Shown: positions 1 to 7,266 of the stretch, piece by piece | Numbering within the stretch: the stretch's first letter is position 1 | How the letters are laid out: every line of letters starts with the position of its first letter | Assembly (NCBI RefSeq): GCF_902499125.1 | Contig: NZ_CABVPX010000039.1 | Span: 1-64,000 of the forward strand | Source: Burkholderia arboris | GTDB taxonomy: Bacteria; Pseudomonadota; Gammaproteobacteria; Burkholderiales; Burkholderiaceae | Reading direction: 5' to 3' | Length of the DNA: 64,000 nt | Made by a program: the position numbers and the translations under genes | Notes under the pieces: generated by a model | Seen by the model: only the letters and a program-made list of their open reading frames with translations | Told to the model about the DNA's origin: nothing | The model's database searches: none

Positions 1-1
1 C

Positions 2-70
2 TACGGGTACCGCGACGAGGAATATTTCTTCCTCAAGATCCGCGCCGCGTTCCCCGGTAATCCTCGATGA
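2..70 (+). CDS. C-terminal end of an ISL3-like transposase (truncated by window edge)
   Basis: Only the last 22 residues are inside the window. They read YGYRDEEYFFLKIRAAFPG and end at a TGA at 68-70. The Gly-Tyr-Arg-Asp-Glu-Glu-Tyr block followed by a Lys-Ile helix resembles the extreme C-terminus of ISL3-family (IS204/IS1001-like) DDE transposases. The element lies on the plus strand and its end is only about 30 bases from the stop codon of trmB, so a terminal inverted repeat should be in or near 71-103, but I cannot define one. The rest of the gene lies upstream of the window, so intactness cannot be judged. Confidence 0.6.
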   Translation, partial: YGYRDEEYFFLKIRAAFPGNPR

Positions 71-102
71 ACCTTTTTTTATCCCGCGCGGGGCGGTGCG
101 AT

Positions 103-870
103 TCAGCCTGCGCGCTTGCGGAACACCAGGTCCCACACACCGTGGCCGAGCCGCAGCCCGCGCCGTTCGAACTTCGTCACCGGACGGTAGTCGGGGCGCG
201 GCGCATAGTCGGCAGCCGTGTTCTCGAGCGTCGGTTCAGCGCCGAGCACTTCCAGCATCTGCTCCGCATAGTTCTGCCAGTCGGTCGCGCAATGCAGGTA
301 GGCGCCCGGCTTCAGGCGCGATGCGAGATGCGCGACGAGCGGCGGCTGGATCAGCCGGCGCTTGTGGTGGCGCGCCTTGTGCCACGGATCGGGGAAGAAG
401 ATGTGCACGCCGTCGAGGCTTTCCGGCGCGAGCATGTGCTCGAGCACCTCGACCGCGTCGTGCTGGATGATGCGGATGTTCGGCAGATCCTGCTCGCCGA
501 TCAGCTTCAGCAGCGCGCCGACGCCCGGCTCATGCACTTCGACGCCGAGGAAATCGTCGCCCGGACGATGCGCGGCGATTTCCGCGGTCGATGCGCCCAT
601 CCCGAAACCGATCTCGAGAATGCGCGGTGCCTTGCGGCCGAATACGGCATCCCAGTCGGGCATCTCCGGCGCATACGGGACGACGAAGCGCGGGCCAAGG
701 TCGTCAAGCGCACGGCGCTGGCCGGTCGACACGCGGCCGGCGCGCGTCACGAAACTGCGGATGCGGCGGTGGTGCAGCGGGTTGACTGCGTCGGCGCCTT
801 CGGCGGCTTCGTCGGGAATGGCGTCGTCGTGCGGCGGCAGGCCGGCTTCGTTCGGATCGTCGTGCATCAT
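103..870 (-). CDS. trmB: tRNA (guanine-N7-)-methyltransferase TrmB
   Basis: TrmB uses S-adenosylmethionine to make 7-methylguanosine at position 46 in the variable loop of tRNAs. The protein (255 residues from this start) has the SAM-binding motif EIGFGMG near residues 86-92 and the family signature FFPDPWHKARHHKRRL near 158-173, followed by a conserved C-terminus. The reading frame is open further upstream, to an ATG at 906 and a TTG at 1011. The ATG at 870 (or the adjacent one at 867) is preferred because an intrinsic terminator sits at 935-962, so a longer reading frame would be translated across a terminator. The acidic N-terminal extension of about 40 residues is poorly conserved in the family. 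The gene end abuts an insertion-sequence remnant. Confidence 0.93.
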   Translation of the reverse strand: MMHDDPNEAGLPPHDDAIPDEAAEGADAVNPLHHRRIRSFVTRAGRVSTGQRRALDDLGPRFVVPYAPEMPDWDAVFGRKAPRILEIGFGMGASTAEIAAHRPGDDFLGVEVHEPGVGALLKLIGEQDLPNIRIIQHDAVEVLEHMLAPESLDGVHIFFPDPWHKARHHKRRLIQPPLVAHLASRLKPGAYLHCATDWQNYAEQMLEVLGAEPTLENTAADYAPRPDYRPVTKFERRGLRLGHGVWDLVFRKRAG

Positions 871-934
871 CGGTACAGAGAAAGGCTCGGTTGCGGGCGA
901 GGGCATCGGGCGCGCGGGACGCGCCTGCGCGGTA

Positions 935-962
935 CAAAAAAGCCGCCTTCGACGAGGCGGCT
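935..962 (-). terminator. intrinsic terminator upstream of trmB
   Basis: On the minus strand AGCCGCC (956-962) pairs with GGCGGCT (941-947) across a short loop and is followed at once by six U residues (plus-strand A run ending at 941). It lies about 65 bases before the chosen trmB start, so it ends the candidate RNA at 935-1053 rather than a coding gene. Confidence 0.8.
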
Positions 963-1053
963 GGGCGCGCGGTTGCGGAACGTGGCGACGGGAGCGGCGA
1001 TACGCCGTCAAGCCGTTGATCCTGAAGGATTTCCCGTTCAGCCAACCGGAAAG
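935..1053 (-). ncRNA. candidate structured small RNA or leader RNA upstream of trmB
   Basis: This minus-strand interval runs from just downstream of a good sigma-70 promoter (1060-1088) to an intrinsic terminator (935-962). Read 5' to 3', the transcript can form nested helices: CGGTTG (plus-strand positions 1043-1048) with CAACCG (970-975), then ACGGGA (1032-1037) with TCCCGT (988-993). These enclose two small hairpins, at 1019-1030 (ATCC/GGAT) and 995-1007 (CGGCG-TAT-CGCCG). The terminator hairpin follows. No credible protein is encoded here. It could be an independent sRNA of about 118 nt or a leader that conditionally terminates ahead of trmB. I do not recognise it as a known family. The promoter, helices and terminator are seen directly; the function is inference. 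Confidence 0.5.
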
Positions 1054-1059
1054 AGCCGG

Positions 1060-1088
1060 ATTATGGACTGGTTTGATCCGACTGGCAA
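1060..1088 (-). promoter_or_regulatory. sigma-70 promoter of the candidate RNA upstream of trmB
   Basis: Read on the minus strand, TTGCCA (1083-1088) and CATAAT (1060-1065) are separated by 17 bases, which is close to the consensus -35/-10 arrangement. Transcription would start near 1053. It is the best promoter match in the interval between uraD and trmB. Confidence 0.65.
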
Positions 1089-1161
1089 GGTTGCGGCGGG
1101 CGGCGGCCGCGCTGCCGCTGGCCCCGGGGCCGACGCGCTCCGGGTTGGGGCCATATGGCGA

Positions 1162-1192
1162 GAGGGCCGACGCGCATGCCGCTTCGGCCCTC
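1162..1192 (-). terminator. hairpin just downstream of uraD
   Basis: GAGGGCCGA (1162-1170) and TCGGCCCTC (1184-1192) form a perfect 9-bp stem with a 13-base loop, 27 bases after the uraD stop codon. It lacks a U run, so it may be a weak terminator or a 3' stabilising structure. Confidence 0.45.
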
Positions 1193-1218
1193 GTTTCAGC
1201 GAACGGATGCGTTGCGCG

Positions 1219-1746
1219 TCACGCGACGCGCGCGTCGAGCCGGCGACGCGTGATCGCCTTGATCTGGTTCAGCGCGTAGTCGAGTTCGAATGCGGTTTCG
1301 CGCGACACGCGGCTCTCCAGTTCGAAGAAGATGCCGGCCTTCGTGTAGTGGCGCACGCAGATGATGAACGGGAAGCCGTGCTGCTCGCGATACGCGCGGT
1401 TCATCCGCTGCAGGCGGATTTCCTCGTCGTCGGTCAGTGCATCGAGGCCGGCGCTCGTTTGTTCGCTGACCGATGCATGCGTCAGCCCGCCGCCGCGCAC
1501 CGCCTGTGCAGACAGTTCGGGGTGGCGATCGAAGAACGCCTTTTTCGCGTCGATGCCGCGCGCGCGGATGCTGGCCATCATCGCGTCGTGCAGCGCGTCG
1601 ACCGAAGCGAACGGGCGCGCGGCCCATGCGTCTTCGGCGACGTCCGGCGAGTGCTCGAAGATGTCGCCGAGGGCTTGAACGAACTGATCCTTCGCCATCG
1701 CGTTGATCGCGGCGAGCCGGGTGGTGTCGAGTGGAGTCGAGGACAT
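1219..1746 (-). CDS. uraD: OHCU decarboxylase (2-oxo-4-hydroxy-4-carboxy-5-ureidoimidazoline decarboxylase)
   Basis: UraD performs the third step of urate breakdown, decarboxylating OHCU to S-(+)-allantoin. The 175-residue product starts at MSSTPLDTTRL. It carries the family hallmarks HPELS (catalytic His), SEQTSAGLDAL (Glu) and the C-terminal RMNRAYREQHGFPFIICVR block that binds substrate. The frame is open a further 25 codons upstream, but that part is unconserved, so the ATG at 1746 is chosen. It belongs with the LysR regulator at 1896, the permease at 3212 and the hydroxyisourate hydrolases at 4555 and 5123, which perform neighbouring steps of the same pathway. Confidence 0.9.
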   Translation of the reverse strand: MSSTPLDTTRLAAINAMAKDQFVQALGDIFEHSPDVAEDAWAARPFASVDALHDAMMASIRARGIDAKKAFFDRHPELSAQAVRGGGLTHASVSEQTSAGLDALTDDEEIRLQRMNRAYREQHGFPFIICVRHYTKAGIFFELESRVSRETAFELDYALNQIKAITRRRLDARVA

Positions 1747-1754
1747 CGTCTGTA

Positions 1755-1807
1755 GGAACCTTCGAGCGGGAATGGAGGTTCCGAGTATAGGAATCGCACC
1801 GGTGCGA
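1755..1807 (-). promoter_or_regulatory. inverted repeats in the uraD leader/promoter region
   Basis: Two symmetric elements lie directly upstream of uraD. GGAACCT (1755-1761) and AGGTTCC (1776-1782) form a 7-bp inverted repeat with a 14-base spacer. TCGCACCGGTGCGA (1794-1807) is a perfect 14-base palindrome. The first may form an RNA hairpin close to the ribosome-binding region; the second looks like a dimeric-repressor operator. Which protein binds is unknown. Confidence 0.4.
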
Positions 1808-1895
1808 CCAGAAGTGGGCAAGTCCTATTGGCCGTATACCAGCCGGGGCATCGGCCCCGCACGTCGGCGGTTCCGGGCCCGCGTCGCCGCGCGCG

Positions 1896-2834
1896 TCATG
1901 CGGCGCCGGCAACCGACGTCAGCCGCTCGCCGCTGTCCGACAACAACCCGCGCAGCCACGCATGCGCCTTCGAGCGATGCTTGTTCGGATGCCAAAGCAC
2001 ATAGAAGCGCATCAGCGGAAAGTTGAACGGCGCCGGGCGGATCAGCAGCGGCAGGCGGCGCGCGTAGTACGCCGCGAAATGCCGCGCGGTCGTCAGGATC
2101 AGGTCGGACTCGCTGACGAGGTACGGCGCGAGACTGAAGTAAGGGCAGGACATCTGTCGGCCGCGGCTCAGGCGCAATGTCGCGAGCGAACTCTCGACGA
2201 CGCCGCGCTGCGAGCTCGAGTAGGGCAGCGGCACCAGGTGCGACGCATCGATATAGCTTTCCGCGGTGAGCCTGCCGGGCTTCGCGAGCCGATTGTCCTT
2301 CGACATCAGGCACACGATTTCGTCCTCGAGCAGCACGTTCATGTGCAGGTGCTCGGGTGGCGTCGGCCAGTTGCCGATCACGACGTCGACCTGTCCTTCG
2401 GCGAGCGCCTTCTCGTAGTCGTATTCGGTGCCCATCGGCAGCGTGACGAGCTTCGAGTTCGGCGCGTGCTGGCGGAACCGCCGCGCCAGGTCGGCAAAGA
2501 ACGGCGGCGCGAGGTAGTCGGGCATCGCGATCGTGAACGTGCGGTCGGAGCGCTGCGGATCGAAGGCGTCGTCGGCGCTGAACATCTTGTCGAGCGCATT
2601 GAGCGCGACCCGCGCGTCCTGCGCGAGCTGCAGCGCGCGTTCGGTCGGCACCATCTCGTTCTTCTCGCGCGTGAGCAGCGGATCGTCGAACAGCTTCCGC
2701 AAGCGTTTCAGTGCGCTGCTGAGCGCGGGCTGCGACTGGTTCAGCCGGATCGCCGTGCGCGACACGCTGCGTTCCTCGACGAGCGTACACAGCACGCGAA
2801 GCAGGTAGGTGTCCAGCGGATCGTCGTGGCGCAT
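1896..2834 (-). CDS. LysR-family transcriptional regulator of the urate cluster
   Basis: This 312-residue protein has an N-terminal winged helix-turn-helix (about residues 8-65, with SRTAIRLNQSQPALSSALKRL as the recognition region) and a C-terminal periplasmic-binding-protein-like effector domain, the normal LysR layout. The ATG at 2834 is chosen over an upstream GTG at 2864 because the HTH usually begins within the first dozen residues. It is divergent from the MFS permease at 3212 across a 377-base gap. That gap contains an imperfect 21-base palindrome with a TAT-N7-ATA core, as expected for an auto- and cross-regulating LysR protein. The inducer is likely a purine catabolite, but this is inference from neighbours. 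Confidence 0.88.
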   Translation of the reverse strand: MRHDDPLDTYLLRVLCTLVEERSVSRTAIRLNQSQPALSSALKRLRKLFDDPLLTREKNEMVPTERALQLAQDARVALNALDKMFSADDAFDPQRSDRTFTIAMPDYLAPPFFADLARRFRQHAPNSKLVTLPMGTEYDYEKALAEGQVDVVIGNWPTPPEHLHMNVLLEDEIVCLMSKDNRLAKPGRLTAESYIDASHLVPLPYSSSQRGVVESSLATLRLSRGRQMSCPYFSLAPYLVSESDLILTTARHFAAYYARRLPLLIRPAPFNFPLMRFYVLWHPNKHRSKAHAWLRGLLSDSGERLTSVAGAA

Positions 2835-3026
2835 GGTGATTCCGGGTTCGTTGAGCGGCTCCACTTTGCCGTCGAGTGCCGAACGGCGTCAACGGGGCGC
2901 GGCGGGGGCGGAGCGTCCGCGCGGCCGTCGCGCGACGGGCGGGCGCGCCGCCGATGCCGCTGAAACGGCCGCCACGCTTGACGGGCGACGCCCCGCGAAG
3001 CGATACGGGGCGGCCTGCAGCGCGGT

Positions 3027-3047
3027 TTGCTATGGGGCCTATAACAA
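3027..3047. promoter_or_regulatory. candidate LysR operator between the LysR gene and the permease operon
   Basis: A 21-base imperfect palindrome has outer arms TTG/CAA, inner arms TAT/ATA and a G/C-rich centre. Eight of ten base pairs match around position 3037. The TAT-N7-ATA core is a typical LysR-type binding motif and it lies in the divergent intergenic region. The remaining 2835-3211 sequence is GC-rich and shows no credible gene. Confidence 0.5.
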
Positions 3048-3211
3048 CCCGAGCCTGTCTGCTGCCGGACCCCTGCGATATGGTCGGGCTTCACAACAAG
3101 ATCACGGCCTGGCAAGCCGCCGACGCACGACCGGATTGCTGCGCAGCGTGGCGGCGACACGGGCGGTCGCGTCGCCGGCCCAGGACGGTCGAGTCATTAC
3201 AGGAGACAACT

Positions 3212-4552
3212 GTGTCCGTCACGGAACAGCATTCGTCAGTCTATTCGTCGGCCGAGCCGACGCTTGAAGAGCGCGTCTATCGCAAGGTGTCTTGGCGTCT
3301 TCTGCCGTTTCTCTGCGCACTGTGGGTGCTCGCGTGGCTGGATCGCGTGAACATCGGTTTCGCGAAGCTGCAGATGCTCGATACGCTCAAGTTCAGCGAG
3401 GCCGTCTACGGGCTCGGCGCCGGCATCTTCTTTCTCGGCTACTTCTTCTTCGAAGTGCCGTCGAACGCGCTGTTGCAGAAGATCGGCGCGAAGAAGACCA
3501 TCATGCGCATCACGATCGGCTGGGGGATCATCTGCATCCTGCAGTCGTTCGTGAAGACGCCGACGCAGTTCTACCTGCTGCGCTTCCTGCTCGGCGCATT
3601 CGAAGCCGGCTTCTATCCCGGCATCATCCTGTACTTGACCTACTGGTATCCGAGTTCGCGGCGCGCAAAGGCGTTCGGCACGTTCATGTCGGCGTCGGCG
3701 ATTGCCGGCGTGCTCGGCGGCCCGCTCGCCGGTAGCATCATGACGTCGCTCGACGGCTCGCACGGCTTCCACGGCTGGCAATGGCTGTTCGTCATCGAGG
3801 GCATCCCGTCGGTGCTGGCCGGGGTCGTTGCGTACTTCTACATGACCGACCGGCCCGAGCAGGCGAAGTGGCTGTCCGTCGCCGAGCAGCAGGTCGTGCG
3901 CAACGTGCTGGACACGGACAAGCGCGAGCTCGGCGAGCGCGGCCACGACTGGCGCACGCTGTTCCGCAACCCGAAGGTGTGGCTGATGATCGCGATCTTC
4001 TTCTGCCTGCTGTGCGCGAATTCGGCGCTGACGTTCTGGATTCCGACGATCATCCGCGACTCGGGTTTCGGTGCCACCGTGGTGATCGGCTGGATCGCCG
4101 CGCTGGCCTACGTGTTCGGTGCTGCCGGGATGATCCTGAACGGCGCGCGTTCCGACCGGAGCAAGGAAGTGCGCTGGCACTTCGCGATACCGTCCGGCTG
4201 CGGCGCGCTGGCAATGGCAGCGATGGCCGTGCTGCTCGGGATGCCGGGCGTGGCGCCCGCGTTCACGATTGCCGCGATGATCATCGCGCTGGCCGGCACG
4301 ATGAGCGCGATTCCCGTGTTCTGGCAGTTGCCGAACCTGTATCTGGCCGGCAGCGCCGCGGCGATCGGCGTCGCGCTGATCAATTCGGTGTCGAACCTGG
4401 CCGGCTTCGGTGCGCCGTATGTGCTCGGGCTCGTCAAGAGCGCAACCGGCAGCCTTGCACCGGGCCTTTACCTCGTCGCGGCGATCGAGCTGATGGCCGC
4501 CGTGCTGGTCGTGACCGGCATCGCGCATGCCCGCAAGTCGAAGGAGTCCTGA
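3212..4552 (+). CDS. MFS permease (anion:cation symporter type) of the urate cluster
   Basis: The protein has 446 residues and about 12 membrane helices and belongs to the ACS group of the major facilitator superfamily (phthalate, allantoate and sugar-acid carriers). Signs are DRVNIGFA in helix 1 and EAGFYPGIILYLTYWYP in the helix 4-5 region. The GTG at 3212 is chosen because AGGAGA lies 7-12 bases upstream and the family begins close to this point; the reading frame stays open far upstream without conserved content. It leads an operon with two hydroxyisourate hydrolases and a deaminase, the first only two bases away, so a purine or urate-derived substrate is likely. The substrate is inferred from context only. 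Confidence 0.85.
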   Translation: MSVTEQHSSVYSSAEPTLEERVYRKVSWRLLPFLCALWVLAWLDRVNIGFAKLQMLDTLKFSEAVYGLGAGIFFLGYFFFEVPSNALLQKIGAKKTIMRITIGWGIICILQSFVKTPTQFYLLRFLLGAFEAGFYPGIILYLTYWYPSSRRAKAFGTFMSASAIAGVLGGPLAGSIMTSLDGSHGFHGWQWLFVIEGIPSVLAGVVAYFYMTDRPEQAKWLSVAEQQVVRNVLDTDKRELGERGHDWRTLFRNPKVWLMIAIFFCLLCANSALTFWIPTIIRDSGFGATVVIGWIAALAYVFGAAGMILNGARSDRSKEVRWHFAIPSGCGALAMAAMAVLLGMPGVAPAFTIAAMIIALAGTMSAIPVFWQLPNLYLAGSAAAIGVALINSVSNLAGFGAPYVLGLVKSATGSLAPGLYLVAAIELMAAVLVVTGIAHARKSKES

Positions 4553-4554
4553 TC

Positions 4555-5076
4555 ATGAGCGAATTCATCAAGCGAGAGCGCCGGCAGTTCGTGATGGCGT
4601 CGATGGCCGCCGCCGGCGGCATGCTGCTGGCCGGCCGCGCACAGGCTGCGACGCCGCTGGCGGCGCAGGGCGATGCGCTGAAACCCGCGCAGGCGGCCGA
4701 TCCGGTCTCGCAGCATGGCGCGAGCCCGCGCCTGACCATTCACCTGCTCGATACCTACCACGGTGCACCCGCGGCCGGCATGCACGTCGAGTTTTCGCGG
4801 ATCGAGAAGGGCGAGGCCGTGCCGATCCGCAAGGCCGTCATCAACCCGAACGGGCGGACCGATGAGCCGCTGCTGATCGGCGACACGTACGTGGCGGGCG
4901 ATTACGAGCTGCTGATGCAGGTCGACGATTACTTCAGGATGAAGGGTGCGCGGCTGCCGTCGCCGTCGTTCCTGACGCAGGTGCCGATCCGCTTCCGCGT
5001 CACCGATGCATCGGTGCGGCTGCACCTGCCCGTGCAGTTCGGGCCGTGGAATTACACGTACTACCGCGGCAGCTGA
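4555..5076 (+). CDS. exported 5-hydroxyisourate hydrolase-like (transthyretin-related) protein
   Basis: Hydroxyisourate hydrolases open the ring of 5-hydroxyisourate, the product of urate oxidation, to give OHCU. This 173-residue copy keeps the transthyretin-like fold landmarks: HLLDTYHG near the mature start, NPNGRTDEPLL in the middle and a C-terminal YYRGS. It differs from the canonical copy at 5123, for example with LHLPVQF in place of HYHVPLL. It begins with a leader ERRQFVMASMAAAGGM ending AQA, which matches a twin-arginine (Tat) signal and predicts a folded periplasmic enzyme. An AAGGAG sits upstream of the ATG and the start is two bases after the permease stop, so the genes are co-transcribed. 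Confidence 0.8.
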   Translation: MSEFIKRERRQFVMASMAAAGGMLLAGRAQAATPLAAQGDALKPAQAADPVSQHGASPRLTIHLLDTYHGAPAAGMHVEFSRIEKGEAVPIRKAVINPNGRTDEPLLIGDTYVAGDYELLMQVDDYFRMKGARLPSPSFLTQVPIRFRVTDASVRLHLPVQFGPWNYTYYRGS

Positions 5077-5122
5077 GCGGCAGGTTCATTCCGGATCCCT
5101 CGACCCGAATTGGAGCAAGCGA

Positions 5123-5458
5123 ATGGCAGGCATCAGCACCCATGTTCTCGACCTGACGACCGGCAAGCCGATCGGCGGCGTACCGATCGAACTGTACGAC
5201 CTGGGCGTCACGCCGCCCAGGTTGCTGAACCGGACGGTCAGCAACGCGGACGGGCGCACCGACGCGCCGATGTTGCGCAGCGAAGCGGCGCGCGCCGGGC
5301 AGTTCGAGTTGCGTTTCTCGATCGGTGCGCACTTCAAGGACGCGAGCGCGCTGTCCGACGTCGTGCCGGTCCGCTTCACCGTATTCGATCCGGCACAGCA
5401 CTATCACGTGCCGCTGCTCTGCTCGCCGTGGTCCTTCTCGACGTACCGCGGCAGTTGA
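5123..5458 (+). CDS. uraH: 5-hydroxyisourate hydrolase
   Basis: This 111-residue protein is a canonical cytoplasmic hydroxyisourate hydrolase. It has the N-terminal STHVLDLTTGKPIGG motif with the catalytic His, NADGRTDAPML with the Arg, HYHVPLL with the second His, and the invariant C-terminal TYRGS. It has no signal peptide, unlike the paralogue 46 bases upstream. GGAG lies 7 bases before the ATG. Together with uraD at 1219 it covers the two steps from 5-hydroxyisourate to allantoin; no urate oxidase or xanthine dehydrogenase gene is in the window. Confidence 0.93.
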   Translation: MAGISTHVLDLTTGKPIGGVPIELYDLGVTPPRLLNRTVSNADGRTDAPMLRSEAARAGQFELRFSIGAHFKDASALSDVVPVRFTVFDPAQHYHVPLLCSPWSFSTYRGS

Positions 5459-5481
5459 TCTCACCTGAATGGAGAAGTGCC

Positions 5482-5949
5482 ATGTCTCAAACCGATACCT
5501 ACCTCGTCGACTCGATCCGCCTCGCGATGGAGAACGTGCGCGAGCGCAAGACCTGGCCGTTCGGCGCCGTGCTCGTCCGTGACGGCAAGGTGCTCGCGCG
5601 TTCGGTCAATGAAGTGGATGCGACGTGCGATCCGAGCGCGCATGCCGAGATGCAGGCCGTGCGTGCCGCGAGCAAGGCGCTCGGCAGCACGGATCTGGGC
5701 GGCTCGGTGATGTATGCGAGCGGGTATCCGTGCTCGATGTGCCTGTCGGCGATGTATCTGGCGGGCGTCAGCGAGGTGTATTACGCGTACTCGAACGAGG
5801 ACGGCGAGCCGTACGACCTGTCGGCCGCGCGCGGGTATGTGGAGATCGCGCGTCCGCTGGAAGCGCGCGAGATGAAGCTGGTCCATCACCGTGCGCGCGA
5901 TGAAGGGCAGGACCTGTACGAGGCCTGGCAAGCCGTGCACGCTGGCTGA
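5482..5949 (+). CDS. nucleoside/guanine deaminase-like protein (CDA superfamily)
   Basis: This 155-residue enzyme carries the zinc signatures of the cytidine deaminase superfamily: HAEMQ (His ligand and catalytic Glu) and PCSMC (two Cys ligands). Its size, the WPFGAVLVRDGKV start and its position behind the hydroxyisourate hydrolases fit the small zinc-dependent guanine deaminases of the B. subtilis GuaD type, which convert guanine to xanthine and so feed the urate pathway. Other amino-purine or cytosine substrates cannot be excluded from sequence alone. A GGAGA lies seven bases before the ATG and the gene ends the operon; a rho-independent terminator follows at 6020. Confidence 0.82.
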   Translation: MSQTDTYLVDSIRLAMENVRERKTWPFGAVLVRDGKVLARSVNEVDATCDPSAHAEMQAVRAASKALGSTDLGGSVMYASGYPCSMCLSAMYLAGVSEVYYAYSNEDGEPYDLSAARGYVEIARPLEAREMKLVHHRARDEGQDLYEAWQAVHAG

Positions 5950-6019
5950 ACGACGGGCTCGTACCACGCAAGGTTGATCGGTGCTGGCGCTTACGGCGCA
6001 CTCCCCGGCACCGGTTTTG

Positions 6020-6058
6020 GGACACGCTTTCCTGGTGAGGGAGGGTGTGTCCTTTTTT
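6020..6058 (+). terminator. intrinsic terminator of the purine operon
   Basis: GGACACGC (6020-6027) pairs with GTGTGTCC (6045-6052), with one G-U pair, and is followed by six T residues. It closes the plus-strand operon that starts at 3212. Confidence 0.8.
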
Positions 6059-6315
6059 CTTTGGGCGGTTCGGAAGTGTTCGGGCGATTGAGTAGAATCG
6101 CTGACGCAACCGGTATGACCGGATGCGCGAGACGCGTGCGCAACGTGATGACAATGAACAGTGCGCGTTTCGTTCGATTGCTCGCGGCCAGAATGACAAG
6201 AGGCGATGACGGCCGCCATGACGCTTCATGTTCCGCATGTGGTTGCGCTGGCAACGATGGTGAGAGATGACGCGTGGGCATGATCCACGACCAATGGCCT
6301 TTGGGGAGAAAAGCC

Positions 6316-6648
6316 ATGAGTGAAACAACTTCCGGACGTCGCAAGATCGGTAGCGGCCCGGCGACGCTCGCGCTCGCCGAGTGTGCGATTGCCGGCATCG
6401 TCGGCATTTCGATCTTTAATAATCCGGATGCCTTTGCCGGGGCGTCGGGGTTCGGCGCGATCGGGACTGCGCTGGCTGTTGTCGTCCTGTGCTGCATCGT
6501 TTCGCTCGGCGGTCTCGTCTGGGCGATCGGTGCGCTGCTGAATGCCGATCGCGATGCCGGAGCGAGTGCGATGCTGGCGTATTGCGCGATCGTGCTTCAT
6601 GGCCTGCTGTGCTTGCCCCTCCTCATCGTGATGTTGCGGGCGGCATGA
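6316..6648 (+). CDS. small hypothetical membrane protein
   Basis: The 110-residue product begins MSETTSGRRKIGSG. It has three hydrophobic segments: residues of the ALAECAIAGIVGISIF region, the GAIGTALAVVVLCCIVSLGGLVWAIGALL region (which may be one or two helices), and a C-terminal helix around MLAYCAIVLHGLLCLPLLIVM. GGGGAGAAAAGCC upstream provides a ribosome-binding site for the ATG at 6316. I recognise no family. It stands alone between the purine operon terminator and tRNA-Gly. The 243 bases from 6649 to 6891 show no gene. Confidence 0.6.
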   Translation: MSETTSGRRKIGSGPATLALAECAIAGIVGISIFNNPDAFAGASGFGAIGTALAVVVLCCIVSLGGLVWAIGALLNADRDAGASAMLAYCAIVLHGLLCLPLLIVMLRAA

Positions 6649-6891
6649 GGTAGGCGTTGCGCTCATGGGCCGGCCTTCGCACGTCGTCGGACGAGGGAGG
6701 CTGGAGGTGCGTTGCGGATGGAGCAGCAGGCGCCGGACTTTCCATTGCGGGCTACCGATCCGCAAATCTTGCGACGGGCGCGCGAAGGAGATGCCCCCGT
6801 GGCACACATTCAGGATCGGATAGCGCTGGAAGAGGGGCAGTGACTGCCGGAGAACCCTGCAAGCCTTGTGTGGCGAGGGTTTGAGATGGTG

Positions 6892-6966
6892 TGGAGCGGG
6901 CGATGGGAATCGAACCCACGTCATCAGCTTGGGAAGCTGAGGTAATGGCCATTATACGACGCCCGC
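6892..6966 (-). tRNA. tRNA-Gly (anticodon CCC)
   Basis: The minus strand folds into a standard cloverleaf. GCGGGCG (6960-6966) pairs with CGCCCGC (6896-6902), followed by discriminator U and an encoded CCA (6892-6894). The D-stem region contains AATGGCC, the anticodon loop is UUCCCAA giving CCC, and the T-arm is GTGGGTTCGATTCCCAT. It reads GGG codons. Confidence 0.95.
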
Positions 6967-6976
6967 AGAACGCGTA

Positions 6977-7006
6977 ATTCTACAGGGTTTGGCCGCGGTG
7001 TTGCAA
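6977..7006 (-). promoter_or_regulatory. promoter of tRNA-Gly
   Basis: On the minus strand TTGCAA (7001-7006) and TAGAAT (6977-6982) are separated by 18 bases, placing the start a few bases upstream of the mature tRNA. The region 7007-7266 is otherwise without a recognisable gene. Confidence 0.6.
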
Positions 7007-7266
7007 GTGAGGCGTGTTGGCGGCTGGCAAACGGCTTCGCGCTCCCCGATGGCGCGCCATCTCGATACGCCGGCTACACGAGGAGGGCGGCACTGAAACG
7101 CGAGGCGCCATCGCGACACCCAGGCCGAACGAAACGCACCGCCGGCACGTTAGCACGCAAGCCCGTGTCGAAAATAGACGAGTCGGTGTCGGAAGCATGC
7201 AAGTCCCGGCAACGCTTTCGAACTAACGTGACAAGCCTCATTTACGATCGTTAGTCTGGAGCTGAT

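Noticed and set aside
67..1755. Very long plus-strand open frame of 562 codons
   Set aside because: It lies opposite trmB and uraD, whose motifs are clear. Long antisense frames are common in such GC-rich DNA and the translation has no domain pattern.
6892..7266. tRNA-Gly as an integration site
   Set aside because: No direct repeat of the tRNA 3' end, integrase or mobile gene is visible next to it.
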